Assembly (NCBI RefSeq): GCF_003416895.1
Contig: NZ_QVIO01000001.1
Span: 1,178,001-1,242,000, forward strand
DNA length: 64,000 nucleotides
Direction of reading: 5' to 3'
Origin: Duganella sp. BJB476
GTDB taxonomy: Bacteria; Pseudomonadota; Gammaproteobacteria; Burkholderiales; Burkholderiaceae_D
Under the pieces are notes generated by a model that was not told where the DNA came from, did not search any database, and saw only the letters and a list, made by a program, of their open reading frames with translations. Below are positions 16,416 through 28,653 of the stretch, one piece after another. Within the stretch, counting starts at the first letter, position 1, and the number at the start of each line of letters is the position of its first letter. The translations under genes and the position numbers were made by a program.

Positions 16416-17815
16416 GCTGGTGTCCTGTGATGGAATGGAATGGAGTTCAGTGCGGCGATATCCTGGCGCAGGCTTTGCAGCTGCTGCTGTGCCAGACGCT
16501 GTGCCGGACCGGCGGCGGTGGCCGGATCGAACAGCGACGCCAGCGCGGCCGGGTCGACATGTTTGCGTAGCTGCTCGTCGGCCTGCACCGCATCGGCCAG
16601 CACTTCGGCCAGATTGCGTCCGACAGCCAACGCCTCGGCGCTCATTTGTTCCAGCAGGCTGTGGGCCGCCGGGCGGCCGATGGCGCCTGCCAGCCAGGCC
16701 GATGCAGCCTCGGCGAACACCAGTCCCTGCAAGGCATCGATATTGCGCAACATGCGCGCGGGATCGACATGCAGGCCGGCGAAGGCGTCGTTCAGCGCCT
16801 GCAATGCGCCGTGCGCGCTGAGGAACAGGCCTGGCCACTCCGCGAGTTCTGCCTGCCAGTTACCCAGGCCGCGCTCATGCTGTTGTCCCATGCTGGCCAG
16901 CAGCGCTGCGGCGTGCTGCGGCGTGCGCGTGGCGGCGGCCAGTGCGATCATCGCAGAAACCGGATTGCGCTTGTGCGGCATGGCGGAAGAACCGCCACGG
17001 CCATTGCCGGACGGTTCGGCCAGTTCGGCGATTTCGCCTTGCGCCATCAGGCTGATGTCGGTGGCGATCTTGCCCATGCTGCCGGTCAGTACCGCCACTT
17101 CCAATCCCAATCGTACCCATTCGTCGCGCTGCGTGTGCCAGGCCGCATCCGCCAGTTTCAGGCCCAGATCGGCGGCCACCAGCGCTGCCACGGCCGCGCC
17201 TTGCTCGCCCATCACGGCCAGCGTGCCGACCGCGCCGCCCAGCTGCAGTTGCAACGCGCGCGCGGCGCACTCGCGCAGGCGCGCGCGGGCCCGCACCAGC
17301 GGCGCCAGCCAGCCAGCGATCTTGAAACCGAAGCTGCTCACCTGCGCCGGCTGCATCAGCGTGCGCGCCAGCACCGGCGTCGCGGCATGCTGGTCCGCCA
17401 ATTGCAGCAGGCGTCCGGTCAGGTCGTGCAGGCCGTCGTCGAGCAGTTGCAGGGCGTCGCGCGTGGCCAGCACCATGGCGGTGTCGATCACGTCCTGGCT
17501 GGTGCTGCCCCAATGGACGCGGGCGGCCGCCTCGGCGTCGTACAACGCCACGGTGCGCGTCAGTTCACGCACCAGCGGAATGGCCAGGCTGCCGGCGCGC
17601 CGGCCGGCGCTGACGATGGCCGGGATGTCGTACAGCTGCGCGTTACAGACGCCGGCGATGGCGCGCGCCGATTCCGGCGGCAGCATGCCTTGCCTGGCCT
17701 GGGCCTCGGCCAAGGCCTGTTCGAAGCGCAGCATGGCCTGCACGATCGCGGCGTCGTCGAAGACGGCGATCATGTCCGGCGTGGTGAGAAAGCTGTCGAA
17801 GATGGATACGCTCAA
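16412..17815 (-). CDS. pcaB: 3-carboxy-cis,cis-muconate cycloisomerase
   Basis: 467-aa member of the fumarase/aspartase superfamily that cyclises 3-carboxy-cis,cis-muconate to 4-carboxymuconolactone. N-terminal FLTTPDMIAVFDDAAIVQAM is split as usual for PcaB; HWGSTSQDVIDTAMVL and the superfamily signature SSAMPHKRNPVSA are present. It is the third gene of the pcaHGB-(CD) operon: 18 nt after pcaG, overlapping the fusion gene by ATGA. The PcaB family was once called CMLE; adenylosuccinate lyase is a distant relative but the context leaves little doubt. Confidence 0.94.
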   Translation of the reverse strand: MSVSIFDSFLTTPDMIAVFDDAAIVQAMLRFEQALAEAQARQGMLPPESARAIAGVCNAQLYDIPAIVSAGRRAGSLAIPLVRELTRTVALYDAEAAARVHWGSTSQDVIDTAMVLATRDALQLLDDGLHDLTGRLLQLADQHAATPVLARTLMQPAQVSSFGFKIAGWLAPLVRARARLRECAARALQLQLGGAVGTLAVMGEQGAAVAALVAADLGLKLADAAWHTQRDEWVRLGLEVAVLTGSMGKIATDISLMAQGEIAELAEPSGNGRGGSSAMPHKRNPVSAMIALAAATRTPQHAAALLASMGQQHERGLGNWQAELAEWPGLFLSAHGALQALNDAFAGLHVDPARMLRNIDALQGLVFAEAASAWLAGAIGRPAAHSLLEQMSAEALAVGRNLAEVLADAVQADEQLRKHVDPAALASLFDPATAAGPAQRLAQQQLQSLRQDIAALNSIPFHHRTPA

Positions 17816-17833
17816 GAGAACTCCGCTGGCAGG

Positions 17834-18355
17834 TCAGACATAGTCGAAGAATACGGTCTCTTTTTCGGACTGCATCCAGATGTCCCAATGATAGACCCCC
17901 GGCGCGGTCTTGCGGGCGACCAGCGTAGGCCAGCGCGCGGCTGGCACCTGCCGCAATATCGCCGATTCGGCCAGTCCGCTATCGTCGTCCAGGAACACAG
18001 CGGTGAACTGGTGCTTGACCAGACCGCGCGCGAACACGGTGATGAAGGTGGCCGGCGCGCCGCTGACCGGCGCCGCGCATTGCGACAGGCGCAGGCTGAA
18101 TTCTCCCTGTTCGCCGCTGGGCACACGGCGGAAGCCAGGCAGCGCCTGTGCCGCTTCCGCGCCGGCCGCTTCCGGTTGCCAGGCTTCGATCTGGGCGTCG
18201 TTGATCGGCGTGCCGTCGCCGTCGTAGATGGTGCCGCTGATGGTGATGGTGGGGGCCGTGGTTTCCAGCTGGCCGGCGGCGCTGGCGTCGGCCGCCCACT
18301 GCCAGGCTGCGTGAGAGAACGGTCCGATGGTCTGTGAGGTGGTGATGTGGCTCAT
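17834..18355 (-). CDS. pcaG: Protocatechuate 3,4-dioxygenase alpha subunit
   Basis: 173-aa alpha subunit of the intradiol ring-cleaving dioxygenase; it lacks the iron ligands and shapes the active site together with PcaH. The N-terminus SQTIGPFSHAAW and the intradiol-dioxygenase core ISGTIYDGDGTPINDAQIE and EAWQPEA are clear, and the C-terminus GVYHWDIWMQSEKETVFFDY is typical. It is a little shorter than most PcaG proteins (about 200 aa). It follows pcaH after 12 nt in the same operon. Confidence 0.93.
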   Translation of the reverse strand: MSHITTSQTIGPFSHAAWQWAADASAAGQLETTAPTITISGTIYDGDGTPINDAQIEAWQPEAAGAEAAQALPGFRRVPSGEQGEFSLRLSQCAAPVSGAPATFITVFARGLVKHQFTAVFLDDDSGLAESAILRQVPAARWPTLVARKTAPGVYHWDIWMQSEKETVFFDYV

Positions 18356-18367
18356 GCCGTTAGCTCC

Positions 18368-19060
18368 TTAAATGCCCATGGGCGTGGCGTTGCGGCCGCG
18401 CAGCACGATGTCGAATTCATAGCCCAGCATCTTGTCGCTGTCGGTATGTTCCAGGCTGTAGCGTGAGATCAGGCGCTGGCGCGCGGCCAGGTCCTGGATG
18501 CTCTGGAAGATCGGATCGTAGTCGAACAGCGGATCGCTGGGGAAGTACATCTGCGTGACCAGGCGCTGCGCATACACGTTGCCGAACAAGGAGAAGTGAA
18601 TGTGCGCCGGGCGCCAGGCCTTGTCGTGATTACCCCACGGGTAGGGGCCGGGTTTGATGGTGACGAAGCGGTAGCGGCCATCGTCGTCGGTCATCATCTT
18701 GCCGATGCCGTAGAAATTCGGATCGAGCGGCGCGTCGTGCTGGTCTTTCTTGTGCCAATAGCGGCCGGCCGAATTGCACTGCCAGACTTCCAGCAGCGAA
18801 TTGCGTACCGGCTTGCCATCCTCGTCGACCACGCGGCCGGTGACGACGATCTTTTCGCCCAGCGGCGCTGCGTGTCCGTGCGCCGTCAGGTCCATATCGT
18901 TCGGCAGCAGGATGCGCGGCGACGCGATCACATTATCCTGCACCGGCTGGTCGGCGCGGATGCGCAGCAGCGGCTGGGTGGGGCCGCGCTTCAGCGTGGA
19001 TTTGTAGGGCGGGTAGATCAGTTCCGGGTAGACGCCGGACGGAATGGCATCGAAGTTCAA
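18368..19060 (-). CDS. pcaH: Protocatechuate 3,4-dioxygenase beta subunit (TTG start)
   Basis: 230-aa iron-bearing subunit that opens protocatechuate between its two hydroxyls to 3-carboxy-cis,cis-muconate. Fe(III) ligands are visible: Tyr in SAGRYWHKKD, Tyr in PGPYPWGN and both His of PAHIHFSLFG. The intradiol motif EKIVVTGRVVDEDGKPV precedes them. No ATG lies between the upstream stop-free region and residue 55, but TTG at 19060 follows a perfect AGGAGG with 6-nt spacing and gives the expected N-terminus (NFDAIPSGVYPELIYPPYKS). TTG is therefore chosen. First gene of the pcaHGB-(CD) operon; the upstream gap carries an IclR-type operator shared with the divergent regulator gene. Confidence 0.92.
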   Translation of the reverse strand: MNFDAIPSGVYPELIYPPYKSTLKRGPTQPLLRIRADQPVQDNVIASPRILLPNDMDLTAHGHAAPLGEKIVVTGRVVDEDGKPVRNSLLEVWQCNSAGRYWHKKDQHDAPLDPNFYGIGKMMTDDDGRYRFVTIKPGPYPWGNHDKAWRPAHIHFSLFGNVYAQRLVTQMYFPSDPLFDYDPIFQSIQDLAARQRLISRYSLEHTDSDKMLGYEFDIVLRGRNATPMGI

Positions 19061-19153
19061 GGCTGGCCTCCTGATGGTTGTTGTGTTGTGTGGAGACCAT
19101 GGTAGGCAAGGCGGCGTGGCGTCACAATACGCGAAAGTTGGGTAACATCCGCT

Positions 19154-19183
19154 ATGCGCACATTTTGTGCGATACTCGCACAA
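19154..19183. promoter_or_regulatory. IclR-type operator between pcaH and the second IclR gene
   Basis: TTGTGCGA (19165-19172) and TCGCACAA (19176-19183) form a perfect 8-bp inverted repeat with a 3-nt spacer, and a third related half site GCGCACA lies at 19156-19162. One palindrome plus an additional repeat is the layout known for PcaU and PobR sites. The TGTGCGA core matches the operators at 3225 and 5305. Confidence 0.65.
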
Positions 19184-19202
19184 ATCACTCAATTTCTGCC
19201 TT

Positions 19203-19976
19203 ATGACCGCTGAAGACGACGTCCCAGCCCAGCGCGACCTGGTGGCTGGCCTGGAAAAAGGCCTGCTGGTGATCGCCGCTTTCGACCAGGAGCGCAGCCG
19301 CCTGAGCATCGCCGAAGTGGCCGAACGCACCGGCCTGACGCGGGCGGCGGCGCGCCGCTACCTGATCACGCTCACGCACCTGGGCTATATGCGGCATGAG
19401 AACAAGCTGTTCGCGCTGACGCCCATGGTGCTGCGGCTCGGCCAGTCGTACCTGCATTCGGCGCGCTTGCCGCGCATCGTGCAGCCCTTGTTATACCGGC
19501 TGGCCTATGCGCTGGGCGAGGCGGCATCGGTCGGCGTGCTCGATCACGATCAGCTGGTGTGCGTGGCCGCGGTCAGCGCCGGGCAGCTGGTGTCGGTCAC
19601 GCTGCAGCCGGGTACCCGCGTGCCGGCCTACTGCACCGCCAACGGCCGCATATTGCTGGCGCACCAGCCGCAGCCGCAGATCGACGACTTCCTGGAACGC
19701 GCGCAGCCGGAACGGATCACCGAGCACACCATCGTCGGCAAGGAGCGCCTGGCGTTGGAGATCGCCCGCGCCCGCGCGCAAGGCTATGCACTGGTGGACC
19801 AGGAACTGGAACTGGGCTTGCGCACCATCGCCGTGCCGTTGAAGAATTTTCGCGGCGAGGTGGTGGCGGCGATGAACATCAGCGTCCACGCCGGCCGCAT
19901 GCCGCGCGAGCAGATGGTGGAGCGCTGCCTGCCGGCGCTGATCAAAATACAGGTCGAATTGAACGCATTGTTGTAA
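19203..19976 (+). CDS. IclR-family regulator, probable control of pcaHGB-(CD)
   Basis: 257-aa IclR-type factor, second in the window. The helix-turn-helix is in LSIAEVAERTGLTRAAARRYL and the effector domain shows LRLGQSYLHSARLP, VPAYCTANGRILLAHQ and DQELELGLRTIAVPL, close to the PcaR/PcaU/PobR group and clearly related to the protein at 4387-5226. Start chosen at ATG 19203; a GTG at 19167 lies inside the operator palindrome and is rejected. It is divergent from pcaHGB-(CD), with the shared operator at 19154-19183, so control of that operon and of itself is likely. Ligand (protocatechuate, 3-oxoadipate or 4-hydroxybenzoate) unknown. Confidence 0.9.
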   Translation: MTAEDDVPAQRDLVAGLEKGLLVIAAFDQERSRLSIAEVAERTGLTRAAARRYLITLTHLGYMRHENKLFALTPMVLRLGQSYLHSARLPRIVQPLLYRLAYALGEAASVGVLDHDQLVCVAAVSAGQLVSVTLQPGTRVPAYCTANGRILLAHQPQPQIDDFLERAQPERITEHTIVGKERLALEIARARAQGYALVDQELELGLRTIAVPLKNFRGEVVAAMNISVHAGRMPREQMVERCLPALIKIQVELNALL

Positions 19977-20062
19977 AGCGATGCGCGAGCCGGTTGCGGT
20001 GTCATTGCAAATGAGCAATACTACTTCAATCAGATGCATCGATCGACCTGAGTTATACCGAC

Positions 20063-22990
<2,928 letters not shown>

Positions 22991-22991
22991 G

Positions 22992-23873
22992 TCAGCCGCC
23001 GCGGAACGCTTTCGGCGTCAGGCCCATGCGCTTCTTGAACAGGCGGCTGAAGTAGGCCGGGTCCTGGAACCCCAGTTCGTAGGCGATGCTGGCGATGCTG
23101 GCCGGAAGATAGGTCAGCTTGCGGCAGGCTTCCAGCATCAGCCGGTCCTGGGTGATGTCGAACGCCGATTTGCCGGATAGCTTGAGGCACAGGCGATTGA
23201 GCCGCGTCGGCGTGGCACGCAGCGCTTCGGCATACTGGCCGACCTGCCATTGCTCCTTGTAGCGCCGTTCCACTTCGGCGCGAAAGCGGCTGAACAGCTC
23301 GAAATCGCTGCGGCCCGACTGGTCGGCCAGGCGGCGTTCCGCATGCAGGCGTACCAATAGCAGCAAGGCGCTGCGCGCCAGCCACTCCAACATCAGCGTA
23401 TGGCCGTACTGCGGCCAGGCCGCTTCCGTCAGCAGGTTTTGCAGCAGCGATTCCAGGCGTGCATGCAATTCCAGCTGGCCGGCCAGGTCGATCGCCAAAG
23501 GTTCCACAAACAGCGAGGAATACAGGTCGCCGTGGCCCGCATACATCACGTTCTGATCCACCGTCAGCACATAGCCGTGCGCCTCGGCCGAGAAGTCGAA
23601 GCCATGCACCACCGATGGATGGAGGGTGATGACGGTCGGCGCACTGCATTCCCAGACGGCGCCGTCGACGCTGGCGCGGACCTTTCCACCGTAGAGGAAA
23701 AGTACCTGAAACAGTCCTGCATGTGTGTGATTCTCGATGTGCCAGTGGTGCACCCGGCTGCGGGTCTCTATCAGCTCGATGTGCACGAATTCGGCGTTTT
23801 CTCCCCGTGCCTGCTCGCCATACAGGCCAAACTGCGGAACGTCGGGTAATGCTGGTCGGTCGGTGCGGGGCAT
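22992..23873 (-). CDS. pobR: AraC-family regulator of pobA
   Basis: 293-aa AraC/XylS-type activator. The N-terminal cupin-like sensing part contains HHWHIENHTHAGLFQVLFLYGG and VITLHPSVVHGFDF in the usual order, and the C-terminal double helix-turn-helix ends with IASIAYELGFQDPAYFSRLFKKRMGLTPKAFR, split here only by domain boundaries. It is divergent from pobA with 125 nt between, the layout of the AraC-type PobR/PobC proteins that turn on pobA with 4-hydroxybenzoate. (The Acinetobacter PobR is an unrelated IclR protein.) No clear operator was found by eye. The symbol rests on family plus position. Confidence 0.85.
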   Translation of the reverse strand: MPRTDRPALPDVPQFGLYGEQARGENAEFVHIELIETRSRVHHWHIENHTHAGLFQVLFLYGGKVRASVDGAVWECSAPTVITLHPSVVHGFDFSAEAHGYVLTVDQNVMYAGHGDLYSSLFVEPLAIDLAGQLELHARLESLLQNLLTEAAWPQYGHTLMLEWLARSALLLLVRLHAERRLADQSGRSDFELFSRFRAEVERRYKEQWQVGQYAEALRATPTRLNRLCLKLSGKSAFDITQDRLMLEACRKLTYLPASIASIAYELGFQDPAYFSRLFKKRMGLTPKAFRGG

Positions 23874-23980
23874 GGAGGGGCGTGCCGTCTAAAAGAATGG
23901 AGTGTCGAAATAGTACAAGTTTTAGGAAGTTTCATCCATTTTTTTTGCAACGGCCCGGCGCTACGATGACTGCACATTAA

Positions 23981-25165
<1,185 letters not shown>

Positions 25166-25259
25166 GGGGCCACGCCATTCGTGCGAAAATGCCGGAGTTA
25201 ATAGTCGCTTAATAAACGCTGCAATACACTGCGACTCTCACTCACTTCGGCATAATGCT

Positions 25260-26231
25260 ATGAAAACAACGATATCGAGCGCGCTGCTGTCATTTGGCCT
25301 GCTGTTGGCTGCAACCCTGCCGGCCGCCCAGGCGGCCGAATACGGCGTACGACAGACCTGGACGCTGGACCAGGCAGGCCGTTGGGACTATCTTGACGTC
25401 GATCCGGTGCGCCATCGCCTGTTCATGACGCGCGGCGACCGGGTGCAGGTGCTCGATCTGCCGTCGGGCAAAGTGGCCGGCCAGATCGGCGGCCTGCAGG
25501 GCGCGCACGGTGTCGCGTTCGCGCAGAAACTCAACCTGGGCTTTGCCAGCAGCGGCGGCGGCAACAGCATCGTCGTCTTCGACCTGGCGACGCTGCAAAC
25601 CCGCCAGGAAGTGAAGGGTTCGGGCGCCAATCCCGACGCCATCCTGTTCGACGAGGGCAGCGGCAAGCTTTACGCTTTCAATGGGAAAACCAACAATATC
25701 TCGGTGTTCGACGCCGCCACGATGGCGTTGAAGGCGACCATCGCCGTCGGCGGCAAGCCGGAATTCGCGGTCACCGACGGCAAGCGCATCTACGTCAACA
25801 TCGAGGACAAGAGCGAGATCGCAGTGATCGACATCGCCGGCGATCGCCAGGTCGCGCGCTGGGCCTTGACCGGTTGCGAGGAACCGACCGGGCTGGCGCT
25901 TGACGCCGCGCACCAGCGCCTGTTCTCGGCCTGCCAGAACGGCATGCTGGCCATCACCGACGCCAGCAACGGCAAGGCCGTGGCGCACGCCGCCATCGGT
26001 CAGCATTCCGACGCGGTGGTGTTCGACGCCGCCAGCGCCACGGTGTTCTCCTCCAATGGCGATGGCACGCTGAGCGTCATTCACCAGGACGACGCCGACC
26101 ACTATGCCACGGCGGTGACGCTGCACACCGAGAAGGGCGCGCGCACCATGGCCATGGACCATGAAAACGGCAGCCTGTATCTGCCGACCGTGGTGGACAA
26201 GCACTTCACGGTCATCGTGGCCACTCCCTGA
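25260..26231 (+). CDS. YncE-like periplasmic beta-propeller protein
   Basis: 323-aa secreted protein. A signal peptide (MKTTISSALLSFGLLLAATL, cleavage near AQAAEYG) is followed by six or seven YVTN/YncE-type blades with repeats such as RHRLFMTRGDRVQVLDL, GKLYAFNGKTNNISVFDA and GKRIYVNIEDKSEIAVIDI. Such propellers bind ligands or act as scaffolds in the periplasm; no catalytic residues are evident. The start (25260) has no strong ribosome-binding site. The gene ends 11 nt before a two-component system, so it may belong to that operon as an accessory sensor or as a target. Function unknown. Confidence 0.8.
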   Translation: MKTTISSALLSFGLLLAATLPAAQAAEYGVRQTWTLDQAGRWDYLDVDPVRHRLFMTRGDRVQVLDLPSGKVAGQIGGLQGAHGVAFAQKLNLGFASSGGGNSIVVFDLATLQTRQEVKGSGANPDAILFDEGSGKLYAFNGKTNNISVFDAATMALKATIAVGGKPEFAVTDGKRIYVNIEDKSEIAVIDIAGDRQVARWALTGCEEPTGLALDAAHQRLFSACQNGMLAITDASNGKAVAHAAIGQHSDAVVFDAASATVFSSNGDGTLSVIHQDDADHYATAVTLHTEKGARTMAMDHENGSLYLPTVVDKHFTVIVATP

Positions 26232-26242
26232 GTAGACGGATC

Positions 26243-26905
26243 ATGCGCCTGCTACTGGTAGAAGACGATCCCATGATCGGCGAGAGCATGCTCGAAGCCT
26301 TGCGCGGCGAGCGGTATGCGGTCGACTGGGTGCGCGACGGCGTGGCGGCCGAGCTGTCGATGCGCCAGGATATCTACGATTTGCTGGTGCTGGACCTGGG
26401 ACTGCCGCAGCGGCAGGGCATGGACGTGCTGCGGCGCCTGCGCGCGCAGGGTAGCCAGACGCCGGTGCTGATCGTCACCGCGCGTGATGCCACGGCGTCG
26501 CGCGTGGAAGGTCTGGATGCCGGCGCCGACGACTACCTGGTCAAGCCCTTCGATCTGGACGAACTGCTGGCCCGCATCCGCGCCGTGTTGCGCCGGCGCG
26601 GCGGCCACCTGCATTCGCTGGTCACGCACGGTGCGCTGAGCGTCAACCTGGCCGCGCATGAAGCCACTTTCAACGGCGTGGCGCTGCACCTGTCCTCTCG
26701 CGAGTTCGCCTTGCTGCGTGCCTTGCTGGATGTGCCGGGCAGCGTGGTTTCCAAAGCCCAGCTGGAGGAAAAGATCTACGGCTGGGGCGAGGAGATCGAG
26801 AGCAATACCATCGACGTCTACATCCACCATCTGCGCAAGAAGCTGGGCAGCGATTTTATCAAGAACGTGCGCGGCGTCGGTTACAAGCTGGCCAGCATCG
26901 CATGA
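26243..26905 (+). CDS. OmpR-family response regulator (QseB/PmrA-like)
   Basis: 220-aa DNA-binding response regulator. Receiver domain: acidic pair in LLLVEDDPM, phospho-acceptor Asp51 in LLVLDLGLPQ, Thr in IVTARDA and Lys in DYLVKPFDL. The C-terminal winged helix of the OmpR/PhoB type ends NTIDVYIHHLRKKLG...VRGVGYKL. The length and the ASRVEGLDAGADDYL stretch place it near QseB/PmrA. The stop overlaps the kinase start by 4 nt, so the two are coupled. Confidence 0.92.
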   Translation: MRLLLVEDDPMIGESMLEALRGERYAVDWVRDGVAAELSMRQDIYDLLVLDLGLPQRQGMDVLRRLRAQGSQTPVLIVTARDATASRVEGLDAGADDYLVKPFDLDELLARIRAVLRRRGGHLHSLVTHGALSVNLAAHEATFNGVALHLSSREFALLRALLDVPGSVVSKAQLEEKIYGWGEEIESNTIDVYIHHLRKKLGSDFIKNVRGVGYKLASIA

Positions 26906-28203
26906 AGTCGATCCGTGCGCGCTTGCTGGCGGGGCTGATGTTTGGCACGCTCTGTTTCACGCTGGTCGCCGGCCTGATGGTCTACCAACGCGCCGATCAC
27001 GAGGCTGACGAGCAGTCCGACCTACGCTTGCGCCAGGTGGCATGGGCCTTGCCGCCGCATCTGGGCGATGGCGTGCAGCTGCCGGAAGACGATGACCAGG
27101 ACGACGCTGTGCTGGTCCAGGTATGGGACCGCGCCGGCAAGTCGGCCTATGTGTCGGAGCCGTCGCAGGCGTTGCCCCGGCAATCGTCGGCGGGCTACTT
27201 CACGATGACCTACCGGGGAGAGCGCTGGCGCGTGTACAGCGAATCGCGGGCGGACTATCACATGCAGATCGCGCAACCGATCGCGGTACGCGAGCGCATT
27301 GCAGCCAAAATGGCGCTGCGCATCGTGCCGCCGTTGCTGCTGCTGTTGCCGGCGTTGGCGGCGCTGATCTGGATCGTGGTGGGCATGGCGCTACGGCCTT
27401 TGGCGCAGGTGGCGCAAGCCGTACATGGACGCTCGCCGGGCGTGCTGCAGCCGCTGGAGACGAGCGGCATGCCACCCGAACTGATGCCCATCGTGGTCGC
27501 GTTGAACGGCTTGCTGGAAAAGATCGACAGCGCGATGGCGGCGCAGCGCAGCTTCATCGCCGACGCCGCACATGAACTGCGCTCGCCGCTCACCGCGCTC
27601 AAATTGCAGCTGCAACTGGCCGAGCGGGCCGGCAGCGATGAACAGCGCAACGTGGCCTTTCATCGCTTGCATGAACGGCTGGACCGTTCCACCCATCTGG
27701 TTCATCAGCTGTTGACATTGGCCCGTCACGAACAGCATCAGGCGCTGCCAACGCCGGTGCCGACCGATGTCCTGGCGCTGGCGCGGCAGGTGGTCGCCGA
27801 TCATAGCATCCTCGCCGAGAATCGCGGGATCGATTTGGGCGTGGCGGGCAGCGGCGAACCGTTGTGGGTGCCGGTCCATCCCGAAGGTCTGTCGGTCATG
27901 CTCAGCAATTTGGTCGACAATGCGGTGCGCTATACGCAGCCGGGCGGCCAGGTGGATGTCACGGCCGGCATGGAGCAGGGGCGGGCATGTTTGCGGGTGG
28001 CCGACAACGGTCCCGGCGTGCCGGAGGCCGAGCGCGGGCGCCTGTTCGACCGCTTCTATCGCCCGGATGGCAATGCCGTCTGGGGCTGCGGCCTGGGGCT
28101 GTCCATCGTCAGGAACGTCGTCGACGGGCATGGTGCCGAGATAGAATTGTCCAGCAATGGCGGGGTAGGTTTGGTGGTAAGTGTTTATTTGCCAGTGGCT
28201 TAA
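26902..28203 (+). CDS. Sensor histidine kinase (QseC/PmrB-like)
   Basis: 433-aa inner-membrane kinase partner of the regulator at 26243. Two membrane helices (about 10-27 and 145-167) flank a periplasmic loop of about 115 residues rich in acidic residues (PEDDDQDDAV). A HAMP-like linker follows, then the phospho-acceptor His in DAAHELRSPLTALKLQL, N box LSNLVDNAVRYTQPGG, and G boxes DNGPGVPE and WGCGLGLSIV. The acidic loop could bind cations, but that is only a guess. Flanked by a YncE propeller and a PepSY-type protein. Confidence 0.92.
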   Translation: MKSIRARLLAGLMFGTLCFTLVAGLMVYQRADHEADEQSDLRLRQVAWALPPHLGDGVQLPEDDDQDDAVLVQVWDRAGKSAYVSEPSQALPRQSSAGYFTMTYRGERWRVYSESRADYHMQIAQPIAVRERIAAKMALRIVPPLLLLLPALAALIWIVVGMALRPLAQVAQAVHGRSPGVLQPLETSGMPPELMPIVVALNGLLEKIDSAMAAQRSFIADAAHELRSPLTALKLQLQLAERAGSDEQRNVAFHRLHERLDRSTHLVHQLLTLARHEQHQALPTPVPTDVLALARQVVADHSILAENRGIDLGVAGSGEPLWVPVHPEGLSVMLSNLVDNAVRYTQPGGQVDVTAGMEQGRACLRVADNGPGVPEAERGRLFDRFYRPDGNAVWGCGLGLSIVRNVVDGHGAEIELSSNGGVGLVVSVYLPVA

Positions 28204-28224
28204 GAATTTAATAAGGACAGCTAA

Positions 28225-28653
28225 ATGCCTTCGATACGACAACTGCACCGCTACCTCGGGGTCTTCTTCACGCCGGCCATAGTGTTCTTCGCTTTTTCGG
28301 GCGCACTGCAAACCTTTGATCTGCATAAGGGCGCGCATCGCGGCGATCCGCCGACCTATCCGTGGATAGCTGCGATGGCGTCGCTGCATCAGGATCAGGA
28401 GCTGTACCAAGCGCCGGCACCGAAGCCGCAGGCCAGCAAGCCGGCGAATCCCAAGCCGGAACCGGCGGCCGCAGAACCGGAAGAGCATTCCAGCATGCCG
28501 CTGAAATTGTTTGTGGTGGCCTTGGCGATAGGCTTATGCGCGTCTTCGCTGGCGGGGCTGTACATCGCTTTCAGTAATCCGCGGGTCCGCCTTCCGGTTG
28601 GCCTGGCGCTGGCCGCCGGCATGCTGTTGCCGGCTATTTTGCTGTTGGTTTGA
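28225..28653 (+). CDS. Small PepSY-associated membrane protein
   Basis: 142-aa inner-membrane protein with an N-terminal helix (LHRYLGVFFTPAIVFFAFSG), a periplasmic stretch of Pro/Ala/Lys/Glu repeats (PKPQASKPANPKPEPAAAEP) and two C-terminal helices. The opening RQLHRYLGVFF with a following SGALQTF is the pattern of PepSY-associated TM proteins, which often accompany iron, copper or other redox functions. It follows the kinase after 21 nt and may be a target of the two-component system. Its 3' end overlaps the convergent serine hydrolase gene by 20 nt. Role not known. Confidence 0.7.
   Translation: MPSIRQLHRYLGVFFTPAIVFFAFSGALQTFDLHKGAHRGDPPTYPWIAAMASLHQDQELYQAPAPKPQASKPANPKPEPAAAEPEEHSSMPLKLFVVALAIGLCASSLAGLYIAFSNPRVRLPVGLALAAGMLLPAILLLV

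Noticed and set aside
15153..16838. Longer N-terminus for the PcaC-PcaD fusion
   Set aside because: The extra 141 residues are Arg/Gly-rich shadow of pcaB; ATG 16415 gives the PcaC N-terminus and overlaps the pcaB stop by ATGA.
19167..19202. GTG start for the second IclR gene
   Set aside because: It lies inside the palindromic operator and adds 12 residues not seen in IclR proteins; ATG at 19203 is preferred.
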